A model generated the notes under the pieces. It did not search any database and had not been told where the DNA came from. It saw only the letters and a program-made list of their open reading frames with translations. Of a DNA stretch of 7,848 nucleotides, positions 7,375 through 7,848 are shown piece after piece (the first letter of the stretch is position 1; each line of letters starts with the position of its first letter). The position numbers and the translations under genes are program-made. Source of the stretch: CAYXOX01 sp964466745 (lineage in GTDB: Bacteria > Pseudomonadota > Alphaproteobacteria > Rhodobacterales > Rhodobacteraceae); NCBI GenBank assembly GCA_964466745.1, contig CAYXOX010000140.1, positions 1 through 7,848 of the forward strand, read 5' to 3'.

Positions 7375-7848
7375 ATGAGCCACAAAACCGACATTGAAAT
7401 CGCCCGCGCGGCGAACAAGAAGCCGATTCAAGAGATCGGCGACAAGCTCGGTATCCCGTCCGACCACCTGCTGCCCTATGGCCATGACAAGGCGAAGGTC
7501 GCGCAGGATNNNNNNNNNNAGATCGGCCCGACGGCAAGCTCATCCTCGTCACCGCCATCACGCCCACGCCCGCCGGCGAGGGCAAGACGACGACCACCGT
7601 CGGGCTCGGCGACGGGCTCAATGCCATCGGCAAGAAGGCGGCCATCGCCATCCGCGAAGCCTCGCTCGGCCCCAACTTCGGCATGAAGGGCGGGGCCGCC
7701 GGGGGCGGGTTGGCGCAGGTCGTGCCGATGGAAGACATGAACCTTCATTTCACCGGCGATTTTCACGCCATCACCTCGGCGCACAACCTGCTCTCGGCGA
7801 TGATCGACAACCACATCTACTGGGGCAACGAGCTGGAAATCGACGAGC
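7375..7848 (+). CDS. fhs: Formate-tetrahydrofolate ligase, N-terminal part (3' end outside window; contains assembly gap)
   Basis: Joins formate to tetrahydrofolate with ATP to give 10-formyl-THF for purine synthesis, formyl-Met-tRNA and one-carbon oxidation/reduction. Cytoplasmic, usually about 555 residues, so under a third is present. ATG 7375 has a strong Shine-Dalgarno (AGGGAGGA, 8 nt upstream). The start SHKTDIEIARAANKKPIQEI and then LLPYGHDKAKVAQD match the family N-terminus. After the N-run, reading in the frame starting at 7521, come DRPDGKLILVTAITPTPAGEGKTTT in two overlapping motifs, with the ATP-binding P-loop PAGEGKTT at 7569-7592. Next are REASLGPNFGMKGGAAGGG, QVVPMEDMNLHFTGDFHAI and the edge at NELEIDE. 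The part before the gap uses a different frame from the part after it. This is best explained by a wrong gap length, not a broken gene, because both sides match the family closely. Confidence 0.97.
7510..7519. other. Assembly gap (10 N) inside fhs
   Basis: Ten N bases interrupt fhs just after the codons for AQD (7501-7509). Coding resumes in a different frame (GAT at 7521), so the true missing length must be 2 modulo 3, not 10. Ten N is probably a placeholder. Confidence 0.97.

Noticed and set aside
7064..7378. A 104-codon + strand frame running from the ftsH terminator to the fhs start
   Set aside because: It reads straight through the strong terminator, has no Shine-Dalgarno at its first ATG, and lacks the third-position bias of the neighbouring genes. 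Only its last 26 codons have any start context.
7375..7848. fhs as a frameshifted pseudogene
   Set aside because: The frame change coincides exactly with the N-run, and both flanks match the family closely, so a wrong gap length is the simpler explanation.

Overview
The window is a stretch of high-GC (roughly two-thirds G+C by eye) alphaproteobacterial chromosome. The order tolA-tolB-pal-cpoB-tilS-ftsH, and the sequences themselves, point to Rhodobacterales/Rhodobacteraceae: the TolA C-terminal domain, the CxxxxC Pal, and an FtsH opening with the residues GNARNIAFW all fit. Genus cannot be assigned from sequence alone.

Layout: all genes are on the + strand. Bases 1-785 hold the 3' part of tolA, cut by the window edge. 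It overlaps tolB (start 782 or 788, end 2155) by a GTGA junction. A 142-nt gap with two small hairpins precedes pal (2298-2834), followed closely by cpoB/ybgF (2849-3697) and tilS (3716-5053). An 84-nt gap holding a GC-rich hairpin leads into ftsH (5138-7054, GTG start set by a strong Shine-Dalgarno). A clear rho-independent terminator (7071-7110) closes this set. About 265 nt of less GC-rich intergenic DNA then precede fhs (from 7375), which runs off the right edge and carries a 10-N assembly gap (7510-7519).

How the genes work together: TolA (inner-membrane energy transducer), TolB (periplasmic propeller), Pal (outer-membrane lipoprotein bound to peptidoglycan) and CpoB (periplasmic TPR protein) form the Tol-Pal system. 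It keeps the outer membrane attached and constricts it at division; tolQ and tolR would be expected just upstream. TilS makes lysidine in the tRNA-Ile(CAU) anticodon, and FtsH is the membrane AAA+ zinc protease. These two are housekeeping genes commonly found next to each other. fhs (formate-THF ligase) starts a separate one-carbon metabolism unit.

I see no mobile element, CRISPR array, phage gene or novel multi-gene system; the coding content is ordinary. The least explained DNA is the fhs upstream region. It contains a three-word repeated block around the palindrome TTGCGCAA, a GTTCCG repeat/hairpin, and a 26-codon open frame ending in an ATGA overlap with the fhs start. The N gap in fhs also hides a frame change, implying the true gap is not 10 nt; family comparison suggests 17.
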